Shown here: positions 37,149-45,592 of the stretch, piece by piece | How the letters are laid out: each line of letters starts with the position of its first letter | Position numbering within the stretch: position 1 is the stretch's first letter | NCBI GenBank assembly: GCA_035440445.1 | Contig: DAORMJ010000016.1 | Span: forward strand, 1 to 64,000 | Reading direction: 5' to 3' | Origin: Ga0077548 sp035440445 | GTDB lineage: Bacteria > Pseudomonadota > Alphaproteobacteria > Rhizobiales > Xanthobacteraceae | Length of the DNA stretch: 64,000 bases | Position numbers and translations under genes: made by a program | Notes under the pieces: model-generated | What the model was told of the DNA's origin: nothing | Seen by the model: the letters and a program-made list of their open reading frames with translations, nothing else | The model's database searches: none

Positions 37149-38138
37149 ATGAAAGAGCCAGCGGCCCATCTGAAGAAGCGGCGCGTTCTCGTTACGGGAG
37201 GCGCGGGCTTTATCGGTTCTCATCTCTGCGAGCGCCTGTTGGCGCGCGGAGACACCGTGTTGTGTCTCGACAACTTCTTTACGGGAGACCGGCAGAACGT
37301 CGCCCACCTGAGCGACTACGCCGAGTTCGAGGTGATACGCCACGACATCTGCAATCCGGTCTATGTCGAAGTGGACCAGATTTATAACCTGGCCTGTCCC
37401 GCGTCTCCGGTTCACTACCAGCACGATCCGATCAAGACTGCCAAGACCAGCATGCTGGGCGCGTTGAACGTGCTCGGTCTCGCAAAGCGGCTGCATGCGC
37501 CGGTACTGCAGGCATCGACCTCCGAAGTTTACGGCGATCCGGAAATCCATCCGCAGGTTGAGGAATACTGGGGCAACGTGAACCCGATCGGCCCGCGCGC
37601 CTGCTACGACGAAGGCAAGCGCGTCGCGGAAACGCTCTTCTTCGACTATCGCAGGCAGCACAATCTCAGCACCAAGGTCGTGCGCATCTTCAACACTTAC
37701 GGCCCGCGCATGCACCCGAACGACGGCCGCGTCGTTTCCAACTTCATCGTGCAGGCGCTGCAGAATCGCGACATTACCATCTATGGCGATGGCAGCCGTA
37801 CGCGCTCATTCTGCTATGTCGACGATCTCGTGACGGGTCTCGTGAAGTTCATGGACTCGCCGGACCAGATCACGGGTCCGCTGAACCTCGGCAATCCGCA
37901 TGAGATCACCGTGCGCGAACTCGCGGACATCGTGATTTCGATGACGGGATCCTCGTCCAAGCTCGCATTCCACGCGGTGCCGGTGGATGACCCGCGGCAG
38001 CGCCGCCCCGACATCAGCCGCGCCAACGAACAGCTCGACTGGAATCCGGTAACGCCGCTGATGCAGGGTCTGCAACGGACGATCGAGTATTTCGAGGCCG
38101 CACTCTCCGCGAACAAAGTGCCGGTTTCTCCGGTCTAG
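37149..38138 (+). CDS. UDP-glucuronate decarboxylase (UDP-xylose synthase)
   Basis: Converts UDP-glucuronate to UDP-xylose using bound NAD. Start ATG 37149 (MKEPAAHLKKRRVLVTGGAG); an in-frame ATG at 37092 is less likely. 329 aa. Rossmann motif TGGAGFIGSHL, UXS hallmarks ACPASPVHYQ, STSEVYGDP, EYWGNVNPIGPR, catalytic CYDEGKR (YxxxK) and RIFNTYGPRMHP. It opens the glycan block and is convergent with the TylF-like gene, their stops overlapping by four bases (CTAG). No UDP-glucose dehydrogenase is in the window, so UDP-glucuronate must come from elsewhere. Confidence 0.93.
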   Translation: MKEPAAHLKKRRVLVTGGAGFIGSHLCERLLARGDTVLCLDNFFTGDRQNVAHLSDYAEFEVIRHDICNPVYVEVDQIYNLACPASPVHYQHDPIKTAKTSMLGALNVLGLAKRLHAPVLQASTSEVYGDPEIHPQVEEYWGNVNPIGPRACYDEGKRVAETLFFDYRRQHNLSTKVVRIFNTYGPRMHPNDGRVVSNFIVQALQNRDITIYGDGSRTRSFCYVDDLVTGLVKFMDSPDQITGPLNLGNPHEITVRELADIVISMTGSSSKLAFHAVPVDDPRQRRPDISRANEQLDWNPVTPLMQGLQRTIEYFEAALSANKVPVSPV

Positions 38139-38881
38139 CGCTTGACCCAGTAGCCGCCAAAATGATCGATCCGCTGAATCGGGTCAGTGATGCCGTGCGC
38201 GTCCCTGTATTCGTCTATCGCCCGCCGCTGCCCGTCGAACAGATAATAGTCGTCCGCAATGAGCGCGCCGCCGGGCGAGAGCTTCGGATAGAGCACGAGC
38301 CCGTCGCGCGTGCTTTCGTAAAGGTCGCCGTCGAGGCGAAGCACCGCGATCCGCTCGATCTCGGCATCGGGCAGGGTGTCGCCGAACAGCCCTTTCAGAA
38401 AAACAACCTGCGCATCGAGCAAGCCGTAGCGCTCGAAATTGGATTTCACTTCTTCGAGCGAGACGGCGAACTCCGGAATTCCGCCGACGGTGAAGTTGCT
38501 GTCGGCATCCGACTGCGCCGGGAACCCCTCAAAAGAGTCGGCGGCAAAGACGCGGCGGTCGGCGATGTCGTAAGCCGCCAGCACCGCACGCATCATGATC
38601 GCGGCACCGCCACGCCAGACGCCAGTCTCGACGAAATCGCCGGGCACGTTTTCTGCGATCACGCGCTCGCATTCGCTGCGCACGTTCTGCATCCGCAGCG
38701 TGCCGATCATGGAGGGCGCCTTTGATGGCCAGTCCCATCCTTGCTCGCGGTAACCGGGCCGATATTCGCCGCCGTTCGACGCCGCCAAAGGGGGGTCTTC
38801 GTTCAGCCGCCCGGTCAGGCTGTCCCGCATCAGGTCGAGATATGCCGTTCGCAAACGGCGGATATATTCGCTATCGGCCAT
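38135..38881 (-). CDS. TylF/MycF-family O-methyltransferase
   Basis: SAM- and metal-dependent enzyme; TylF and MycF methylate sugar hydroxyls of macrolides. 248 aa from ATG 38881 (MADSEYIRRLRTAYLDLM); longer starts exist at 38896 and above. Motifs: GDFVETGVWRGGAAIMMRA (SAM site), FAADSFEGFP and the metal-binding acidic LRLDGDLYESTRDGL with IADDYY. It sits among sugar-nucleotide enzymes, so it probably methylates a sugar of the glycan made here. It is the only minus-strand gene of the block, with its start 47 bp from the divergent epimerase gene. Confidence 0.85.
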   Translation of the reverse strand: MADSEYIRRLRTAYLDLMRDSLTGRLNEDPPLAASNGGEYRPGYREQGWDWPSKAPSMIGTLRMQNVRSECERVIAENVPGDFVETGVWRGGAAIMMRAVLAAYDIADRRVFAADSFEGFPAQSDADSNFTVGGIPEFAVSLEEVKSNFERYGLLDAQVVFLKGLFGDTLPDAEIERIAVLRLDGDLYESTRDGLVLYPKLSPGGALIADDYYLFDGQRRAIDEYRDAHGITDPIQRIDHFGGYWVKR

Positions 38882-38927
38882 TCGCCTGTTTCGCATATAC
38901 CTGCACCGCAACTCAACGGAAGGCTTC

Positions 38928-39950
38928 ATGAGCACCAAGCACGTTCTGATTACCGGGGGCGCCGGCTTCGTCGGCTGCAATGCGGCGCGCTATTTCGGGC
39001 AGCGGAACTGGCAGGTGACCGTGCTGGATAATCTCTCGCGTGTGGGCACCGAGAGCAATCTCGAATGGCTGCGGGACGAGACCGCCTTCGAGTTCGCCAA
39101 GGTGGATGTTCGCGATACCGCATCCGTCAATAAGGTGATCTCGGAGAGCAAGCCCGACGCGGTCATTCATCTGGCAGCGCAGGTCGCGGTCACGACATCG
39201 GTGACCGATCCCCGCACGGACTTCGAGGTGAATGCGCTCGGCACCTTCAACCTGCTCGATGCCGTCCGCCGCTTCCGGCCGGACGCCGCGTTTCTGTTCG
39301 CCTCGACCAACAAGGTGTACGGCAAGATCACCGGAGCGACTTCCGCGTTGCAGGGCAACCGCTACGCTTATACCAACCGGCCGGAAGGGATTCCCGAAAG
39401 CGAGCCGCTGGACTTCCTGTCGCCCTATGGCTGCTCGAAGGGTGCGGCCGATCAATACGTGCTCGACTTCGCGCGCATCTACGGCATCCCGGCAGCATCG
39501 TTCCGGCAGTCGTGCATCTACGGGCCGCGCCAGTTCGGCGTGGAAGATCAGGGCTGGGTCGCGTGGTTCGCGATCGCAACGCTTTTGCAGAAGAACATTA
39601 CGATTTACGGCGACGGCAAGCAGGTGCGCGACGTCCTGCATGTCGACGATCTCGTGCGCGCCTATGAAGCCGCGATCCGTTCGCCGGATGAAATCCGCGG
39701 GCAGGCGTTCAATATCGGCGGCGGCACGCAGCAGACGCTTTCGCTGCTCGAACTGATCGACATGCTGGAAAAGCACTACAAGCGGAAGATCCCGCTGAAA
39801 TTCGACAAGTGGCGTCCGGGCGATCAGGAAGTTTATGTGAGCGACGTGCGCAAGCTCGAAAAGACGCTCGGCTGGAAGCCATCGATCGACGCCAAAGAGG
39901 GTGTCGGCAAACTGATCGAATGGGTCGAACGCAATCGCGACGCGTTCTAA
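38928..39950 (+). CDS. CDP-paratose 2-epimerase-like NAD-dependent epimerase
   Basis: 340-aa extended SDR. LITGGAGFVGCNAARYF binds NAD. The family-specific ASTNKVYGK (Asn in place of the usual Glu), DFLSPYGCSKGAADQYVLDF (YxxxK), RQSCIYGPRQFGVEDQGWV and DGKQVRDVLHVDDL closely parallel RfbE, the CDP-paratose/tyvelose epimerase of Salmonella O antigen. No CDP-glucose dehydratase or paratose synthase is in the window, so the real substrate may be another nucleotide sugar (inference). First gene of a tight plus-strand operon running to 45506. Confidence 0.87.
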   Translation: MSTKHVLITGGAGFVGCNAARYFGQRNWQVTVLDNLSRVGTESNLEWLRDETAFEFAKVDVRDTASVNKVISESKPDAVIHLAAQVAVTTSVTDPRTDFEVNALGTFNLLDAVRRFRPDAAFLFASTNKVYGKITGATSALQGNRYAYTNRPEGIPESEPLDFLSPYGCSKGAADQYVLDFARIYGIPAASFRQSCIYGPRQFGVEDQGWVAWFAIATLLQKNITIYGDGKQVRDVLHVDDLVRAYEAAIRSPDEIRGQAFNIGGGTQQTLSLLELIDMLEKHYKRKIPLKFDKWRPGDQEVYVSDVRKLEKTLGWKPSIDAKEGVGKLIEWVERNRDAF

Positions 39951-39978
39951 TAATCAAGATGCCGCTGGAGGCGGATGA

Positions 39979-40959
39979 ATGAAAGTTCTGGTTACGGGCG
40001 GCGCCGGCTTCATCGGCATCCATCTGACGAAGCGTCTGCTTGCCGATGGTCACGACGTTTTCGTCGTCGATAACGAGTCGAACGGCGATCCTTCGCTCGT
40101 TCCGGCTGCTGCAAAATACACGCGCGGCGACGTGACGAAGCCGGAGGAAGTGGAGCCGATCTTTGCCGCCGGGATCGATGCAGTTTGCCATATCGCCGGG
40201 CAGGTCTCGATCATCAAGGCGTTCTCCGATCCGGTCGCGGACCTCCGCACGAACACCGAAGGCACCGTGCAAATTCTGAAGCTCTGCGTGAAGCACAAGG
40301 TACCGCGCCTGCTTTATGCGAGCTCCATGACGCTCTATGGCGACTGCAAGGTCGTGCCGACGCCGGAAAGCGAACCCTGCGTGCCGGACTCTTATTACGG
40401 CATCACCAAATTCGCTGCCGAACGCTATGTGCATTCGACCGCCGAACGGCCCGATCTCGGCTTCGACTTCTCGGTGACCTCGTTGCGCATGTTCAGCGTG
40501 TTCGGTCCGGGACAGTCATATAACAACCCGTATCAGGGCGTGCTCGGCATCTTCAGCGGTAACATTCTGCGCGGCGAGCCCATCACCATCTTCGGCGACG
40601 GCGAGCAGACGCGGGATTTCATTTTCGTCGAAGACATCGTCGATGGCTGGTCGCGCGCGCTGGTCGCGCCCAAGGCCAAGGGCCAGATCATCAATCTGGG
40701 CGGCGGCCGCTCGACCTCGATCAACCAGCTTGCAGATGCGGTAGTTGGCGCATTCGGCTTTGCCAAAGGCGGGTACGAAATCCGCCACGCACCGGGCAGG
40801 CCTGGTGAGCAGCGCGCGGTGCAGGCAGACATTCGCAAGGCGAACGAACTGATCGGCTGGTCGCCACGAACGAGTTTCGAAGAAGGGCTGAAGAAGACCG
40901 TGGCCTGGGCGAAATCAGAATTTGAAAAGAGCGGCGCCGTGCCGGGAGGACGTAAATGA
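39979..40959 (+). CDS. NAD-dependent nucleotide-sugar epimerase (UDP-glucose/GlcNAc 4-epimerase-like)
   Basis: 326-aa extended SDR: VLVTGGAGFIGIHL, YASSMTLYGD, catalytic YYGITKFAAE (YxxxK) and MFSVFGPGQSYNNPYQGV, with a C-terminal substrate domain (GDGEQTRDFIFVEDI). It most resembles GalE/WbpP-type 4-epimerases; the exact sugar cannot be read from sequence. It starts 28 bp after the previous epimerase and overlaps the first transferase gene by four bases (ATGA at 40956-40959). Confidence 0.85.
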   Translation: MKVLVTGGAGFIGIHLTKRLLADGHDVFVVDNESNGDPSLVPAAAKYTRGDVTKPEEVEPIFAAGIDAVCHIAGQVSIIKAFSDPVADLRTNTEGTVQILKLCVKHKVPRLLYASSMTLYGDCKVVPTPESEPCVPDSYYGITKFAAERYVHSTAERPDLGFDFSVTSLRMFSVFGPGQSYNNPYQGVLGIFSGNILRGEPITIFGDGEQTRDFIFVEDIVDGWSRALVAPKAKGQIINLGGGRSTSINQLADAVVGAFGFAKGGYEIRHAPGRPGEQRAVQADIRKANELIGWSPRTSFEEGLKKTVAWAKSEFEKSGAVPGGRK

Positions 40960-42035
40960 GACTGCTTCTCGTCACCTCGGTCGATGCCTGGACGCGCAGC
41001 GTCTCTACGATTCACAAATGGATCGCTGCTGGCCAAAAGCTCGGCCACGACATCGCGATCTATGGCGAGCCGAACCCGGAGCTTCCCGGCCTTCGCTTCA
41101 CGGCTGACCTGAGCAATCTCGATCTCGCGCTGTTCGTGCTGCAGGTGCCGTCGGACCTTCCGGACATGCCCTATCTTGCGCGCGTTCTCGACGGCGTGCC
41201 GCGTGAAAAGCGCGCGCTGGTCGATCTGTGGGGCCGCTACAACGACACGATCCGCGTGGACCACGACTTCAATCATCTGGAAAAGATGGACGGCCATCAG
41301 GCATGGGAATGGCAGGACGCGATCGCCGCTGTCTCGGACGTCATCCTGCAGCCCACGCTCTCGCCGAGACGCGCGAACGTGAAATCATTCCTGTTTCATG
41401 GCTTCGATGAAACCTCTGTCGAGAAGCCATACAGGAACGCAGCCGAAGCCGCCGCAGCCTGGGCGAAGAAGCCTTATGGCGCGATGTATGTCGGCAGCAA
41501 CTGGCAGCGCTGGCATCAGGTCCGCGATTTCCTCGAAGGCTTCGCGCCGGTTCGAAAAGAGGCGGGGCCAGCCTGCCTGATTGGTTGGGACTGGCATGCG
41601 CGTCCGGACTGGGCCGAGCAGATGGCGATCATGGGCGTCGATACCGATCCGGCGCTACTGAAAAGCCTCGACGTCGAAGTCCGTGACGGCACGCGCTTCG
41701 ACGAGATCGTGGGCCTGCTCGGGCACGCAAAGTTTGCGCCTGTCATCCATCGCCCATTGTTTCGGCAACTCGGCTTCGTCACCAACCGGAGTTTCGAGAC
41801 CTTCTACGCCGATACGATCCCGGTGCTGATGCTGTCGCGCGACTTCGTCGGGCAGATCTACGGACCGGCGGCGCCGAAGCTCGTGCCGGAGCAGGGCGTT
41901 GCCGCCTGGGTCTCCGACGCGCTGAAGAATCCGGAAGCCTACTGGGACGCCGTGCTGAAAACGCGCGCACATCTCGCAGCCACGCACTCTTACGCCAAGC
42001 GGATCGAAGAACTGACGAAGGCGACGGCGCGGTGA
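40956..42035 (+). CDS. CgeB/GT-like protein, paralogue 1 of 3
   Basis: 359 aa, no signal peptide. It begins MRLLLVTSVDAWTRSVSTIH and ends with the group-1 glycosyltransferase-like C-terminal half: PTLSPRRANVKSFLFHGFDE, YVGSNWQRWHQVRDFLEGF and RPLFRQLGFVTNRSFETFYADTIP. The last corresponds to the donor-site segment of CgeB-type transferases. It shares this frame of motifs with the next two genes, so the three arose by duplication. Donor and acceptor are unknown; UDP-xylose or the epimerised sugars made beside it are natural candidates (inference). Overlaps both neighbours by four bases. Confidence 0.75.
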   Translation: MRLLLVTSVDAWTRSVSTIHKWIAAGQKLGHDIAIYGEPNPELPGLRFTADLSNLDLALFVLQVPSDLPDMPYLARVLDGVPREKRALVDLWGRYNDTIRVDHDFNHLEKMDGHQAWEWQDAIAAVSDVILQPTLSPRRANVKSFLFHGFDETSVEKPYRNAAEAAAAWAKKPYGAMYVGSNWQRWHQVRDFLEGFAPVRKEAGPACLIGWDWHARPDWAEQMAIMGVDTDPALLKSLDVEVRDGTRFDEIVGLLGHAKFAPVIHRPLFRQLGFVTNRSFETFYADTIPVLMLSRDFVGQIYGPAAPKLVPEQGVAAWVSDALKNPEAYWDAVLKTRAHLAATHSYAKRIEELTKATAR

Positions 42036-43090
42036 ATATCCTCTTCGTCATGAAGCATCGCGGCAACGCGGGGAACACCCACGCGGTCGCGAACTATATC
42101 CGTGTTGCGCCGAAATACGGGCACAATGTCGCGATGTATGGCGATGCGCTGGACTATATGCCCGAGATCAAGTTCTCGCGCGACGTGCGCGCATTCGACC
42201 GCATCGCCTACCTGTTCGAATCCGAGATTTACCGGCTCGGCCGGTTAGACGAAACGCGCATGCTCGGGATCGTTCCGAAGCGTCACCGCATGATCTTCGA
42301 CATGGACGGCATGTATCATCCCGTGACCAAAGTCGATGACTACGATTTCAACCACGCCACGCAAGCGGAGCAGGAGCGCTGGAAGGAATATTACGACGCA
42401 CTCTCCGATGTCGTGATGAAGCCGACGCTTGCGACGTCGAACGATCCGCATGTTCGCCCGATGATCTTCTACGGCTACGACCCGGCGCTCGAGATACCGT
42501 TGGGCTCGGTTAGCGCCAAAGAATACGACATCATGCACCTCGGCCATAACTGGTGGCGCTGGCGCGATGTCGGCCGCAAATTCCTTCCCGCGATCGAGCC
42601 GGTGCGTGAGCGGATCGGGAAGATCGGCTTCATTGGTCTCTGGTGGGATGGCCCGCCGGCGGAGGGCAAGGATGCCGGACCGGAAGCGGCGTTCGAGAGC
42701 GATCCAGCCCTGATCAAACGGCTCCGCGTAACGCCCGAAGACTCGGTCATGTACACCGACGTGATCCGTAAGATGGGCACGGCAAAGATCAATATCTTCA
42801 CGCAGCGTCCCGTGCTGCATCACATGAAGCACATCACGCTGAAATACTTCGAAGTGTTCTACGCCGACACCATCCCGCTTCTGATGCTCGACGAAGATAT
42901 CGCGCTGCACGTGTACGGGCCGGCGGCGCGCGAATTGATGCTACGGGAGAACATCGCGGACAAGGTGATCGATGCGCTGGAGCGGCCCGCGCATTATCGC
43001 GACGTTGTCGGCACCGTCCGGAAGTATCTCGCGGCCCACAACTCTTACGACAAGCGCATGGCGGAGCTTGTCTCCGCGCTGCCGGAGTAG
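42032..43090 (+). CDS. CgeB/GT-like protein, paralogue 2 of 3
   Basis: 352 aa, GTG start overlapping the previous stop. Start MNILFVMKHRGNAGNTHAVA. Shared blocks: VVMKPTLATSNDPHVRPMIF with YGYDP, IMHLGHNWWRWRDVGRKFLP and RPVLHHMKHITLKYFEVFYA with DTIPLLMLDED. No signal peptide or membrane helix, so it is cytoplasmic. Same family as its neighbours but clearly diverged, consistent with three linkage-specific transferases rather than recent copies. Confidence 0.75.
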   Translation: MNILFVMKHRGNAGNTHAVANYIRVAPKYGHNVAMYGDALDYMPEIKFSRDVRAFDRIAYLFESEIYRLGRLDETRMLGIVPKRHRMIFDMDGMYHPVTKVDDYDFNHATQAEQERWKEYYDALSDVVMKPTLATSNDPHVRPMIFYGYDPALEIPLGSVSAKEYDIMHLGHNWWRWRDVGRKFLPAIEPVRERIGKIGFIGLWWDGPPAEGKDAGPEAAFESDPALIKRLRVTPEDSVMYTDVIRKMGTAKINIFTQRPVLHHMKHITLKYFEVFYADTIPLLMLDEDIALHVYGPAARELMLRENIADKVIDALERPAHYRDVVGTVRKYLAAHNSYDKRMAELVSALPE

Positions 43091-43093
43091 CCG

Positions 43094-44146
43094 ATGAAAA
43101 TCGTATTCGTCTACTGGGGTTACGAGAACGCGGGCAGCATGCTCGATCTGCGCGGCTATGCGCGCGCGGGCAAAGCGCTCGGTCACGAGATCACGGTTTA
43201 TGGCCCTCCGAACGCCGCATTCATGCTCGATTACTCGAAGGAGCTCGAGGGCGCGGATGCGGTCGTGTTCGTGTTCGAGTGGACCACTGATCTGCAGTTC
43301 GGCGACAGGCTCGACTGGGCGCGGCTGCTGGAGTCGGTCCCGCGCAGCCGCCGCATCGTGATGGATTGCGACGGTGCTTACAACGAGCCGATGGAATTTC
43401 GCGGCGACTACAACCACAAGACGCCGGAGAAGAGCCGCCGCTGGATCGAAGTCTGCGACAGTATCAGCGACAAGGTTCTGCAGCCGACCTTGCGGCCGAA
43501 GCGGCCGAACGTGCGGCCGTTCCTGTTTCACATCTACGATCCGACCTGGGAGTCGCCGCTGGATTTCTCCGACAAGGAATTCAGCATGATCTATGTCGGC
43601 CATACCAAGTTCCGGTGGCATGGCATGTCGCAGGTCTTGCAGGCGATCGAGCCGGTCCGCGAAAAGGTCGGCCGCGTCGGACTGGTCGGCGAGGGCTGGG
43701 ACGCGCCGCTCGAATGGACTGAATATCAGGAGATCAAGGCCGACTATTTCGTCGATCGCGAGTGGCTTCGAAAGAACCACTTCGAGGCGCTGCCTGCCGT
43801 GCCGTTTCCGAAAGTCACGGAGACGATGAACATGGGCGTGTTCAATCCGGTGATCTATCGTCCGCTGTTCGAGCACCTCGATTTCGTGACCTGCCGCACC
43901 TTCGAAACGCCCGCCGCCGGAACCATTCCGCTCTTTCTGCTAGACCCGCGCTACGTGGAAGACATCTACGGCAAGCGCGCGCTCGAACTCACCTTTGCCG
44001 AGGGCAACCGCTCCGAGAAAATTCTCGATGTCCTCGCGCGGCCAGAACACTACGCCGGAATCGTGCAGGACATCCGCAGCGACTTCGCCGTCCGGCATAG
44101 TCCCGAGGCGCGGCTGAAGCGGCTGATCGAAATCATCGAGGAGTGA
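43094..44146 (+). CDS. CgeB/GT-like protein, paralogue 3 of 3
   Basis: 350 aa, starts three bases after the previous stop. Start MKIVFVYWGYENAGSMLDLR. Shared blocks: VLQPTLRPKRPNVRPFLFHI with YDP, MIYVGHTKFRWHGMSQVLQA and YRPLFEHLDFVTCRTFETPA with AGTIPLFLLDP. FETPAAGTIP is closest of the three to the common FExxACG element of group-1 glycosyltransferases. Cytoplasmic by sequence. Confidence 0.75.
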   Translation: MKIVFVYWGYENAGSMLDLRGYARAGKALGHEITVYGPPNAAFMLDYSKELEGADAVVFVFEWTTDLQFGDRLDWARLLESVPRSRRIVMDCDGAYNEPMEFRGDYNHKTPEKSRRWIEVCDSISDKVLQPTLRPKRPNVRPFLFHIYDPTWESPLDFSDKEFSMIYVGHTKFRWHGMSQVLQAIEPVREKVGRVGLVGEGWDAPLEWTEYQEIKADYFVDREWLRKNHFEALPAVPFPKVTETMNMGVFNPVIYRPLFEHLDFVTCRTFETPAAGTIPLFLLDPRYVEDIYGKRALELTFAEGNRSEKILDVLARPEHYAGIVQDIRSDFAVRHSPEARLKRLIEIIEE

Positions 44147-44153
44147 CGGGGCT

Positions 44154-45506
44154 TTGCGCGAGCACGACCCTCACGGATCTGCCAGTTCTGCGGTGAGCAA
44201 TTCGCGGATGAAGCTGCGCTACGGCTTCAACGAGATTTACGGCTGGTACCATCTTTCGCAAGGCGCGCACCGCGAGGAAGTCCAGCGCCGGATGAGGCTG
44301 ATGGGCACGAAGGTCGTGCGCCTCTTCGTGTTCGATCAGCCGGTGCCGGATCCCTTCAAGGACTGGCGCAATTTCGAAGGCGTCGTGCAGGCTGTGCTCG
44401 ACATTGGCGCGAAGCCCATGATCACCTTCGCCAAGTTTCCCGAGCCTTACGATCGGCCGAAGAACATCAACGACTTCGTGTTGCGTTCTGCCGAAGTGCT
44501 ATGGAGCATGATCGAACGCTGGGGCGGCGAGGAAGTCAGCCAGTGGTACTTCGGCATCTGGAACGAGCCGAATAACCTGATTGTCGGCGGCGATCTGAAC
44601 TTCAAGCAATATCTTCGCATCTATCAGGCGCTGTCGGCTGAGATATACCGGCAATTGTCGCCTTATCTCGGCACCCGCAAGGCATTGATCGGCGGCCCCG
44701 CGATCGACGGCACGCATCGCGCCTACTGGCTCGACTGGATTTGCCGTCTGCTGGACGAAGTCGATGACCGGCAACTCGGTTTTGTGTCCTGGCATTGCTA
44801 CGGCGACTGGCGCCCTGCAGTGCCGAGCAAGTCGCTTGGACTGGAAATGTGGGGCTCGCCGGATTCCCCGAATGGAGATGCCTTCGAGAAGCTGTTGCTT
44901 GCGCGGACGCCGACCTACGAGGCGAAGGCGCGAAGCGTCGCGCGATTGCTGGTCGGTAGAAACGTGCTGAACGTCTGCGGCGAACTCAACACCATGTCGC
45001 ATCACGAGTATTATTACACGCTCGGCCACAATCAGAACCAACTCGGCGCTGCTTACTATGCATCCGCCCTGATCCATCTGATCCGCGGGGGCGCGGAGAT
45101 GGAACTGCGCTGGACGGCGACCGCGCACACGGACGCCTATGGTCTGGTCTATATGGATGGAAAGCCGAGCCCGGCGGCGCTCGCCAAGCAAGTCTTCGCA
45201 CAGCACGTCCAGTTCGGCGACGAACTGCGGTTCCCGGAAAACAGACTCGCACTTCCGCAGCTCGATGCGATCGTCAGCGTATCGCCGCGCGGCACGAGCG
45301 GGGTCTTCGTCAATACATCGCGGGAGCCGGTGAGCTTCATGCCAGCGGAATGGGATGCCGCGCTCGGCTCATGCAATCGGTTGTTCCGTCTGGACCTGAC
45401 GACGGAGGACCGCGTGGTCGCGGAACCCTGCGGCGAGCGGATCACCTTGAACGGCTACGGCGTCGGCGTGATAAGTACCGGCGGCGCCGACACAGCAATC
45501 GATTAG
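44154..45506 (+). CDS. GH39-like (clan GH-A) glycoside hydrolase without signal peptide
   Basis: 450 aa from TTG 44154, picked for the GGAG/GGGG sequence just upstream and the 7-bp gap from the previous gene; ATG 44208 (MKLRYGFNEIYGWYHLSQ) is also plausible. A TIM-barrel retaining hydrolase: acid/base Glu in YFGIWNEPNN, likely nucleophile Glu in VCGELNT, and SWHCYGDW; the C-terminal beta part starts around residue 345. GH39 members include beta-xylosidases and alpha-L-iduronidases. Sitting with a UDP-xylose synthase, it may trim or edit xylosyl links, but no export signal is seen, so it acts in the cytosol or on lipid-linked intermediates (inference). Confidence 0.75.
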   Translation: MREHDPHGSASSAVSNSRMKLRYGFNEIYGWYHLSQGAHREEVQRRMRLMGTKVVRLFVFDQPVPDPFKDWRNFEGVVQAVLDIGAKPMITFAKFPEPYDRPKNINDFVLRSAEVLWSMIERWGGEEVSQWYFGIWNEPNNLIVGGDLNFKQYLRIYQALSAEIYRQLSPYLGTRKALIGGPAIDGTHRAYWLDWICRLLDEVDDRQLGFVSWHCYGDWRPAVPSKSLGLEMWGSPDSPNGDAFEKLLLARTPTYEAKARSVARLLVGRNVLNVCGELNTMSHHEYYYTLGHNQNQLGAAYYASALIHLIRGGAEMELRWTATAHTDAYGLVYMDGKPSPAALAKQVFAQHVQFGDELRFPENRLALPQLDAIVSVSPRGTSGVFVNTSREPVSFMPAEWDAALGSCNRLFRLDLTTEDRVVAEPCGERITLNGYGVGVISTGGADTAID

Positions 45507-45592
45507 AGCAAAAGGTCATGCTCGATCAGACAGGTACGCGACGGTTCGGTTTCAACATACTCGAACCAGACAACAGATAACGGGAGTGCTTC

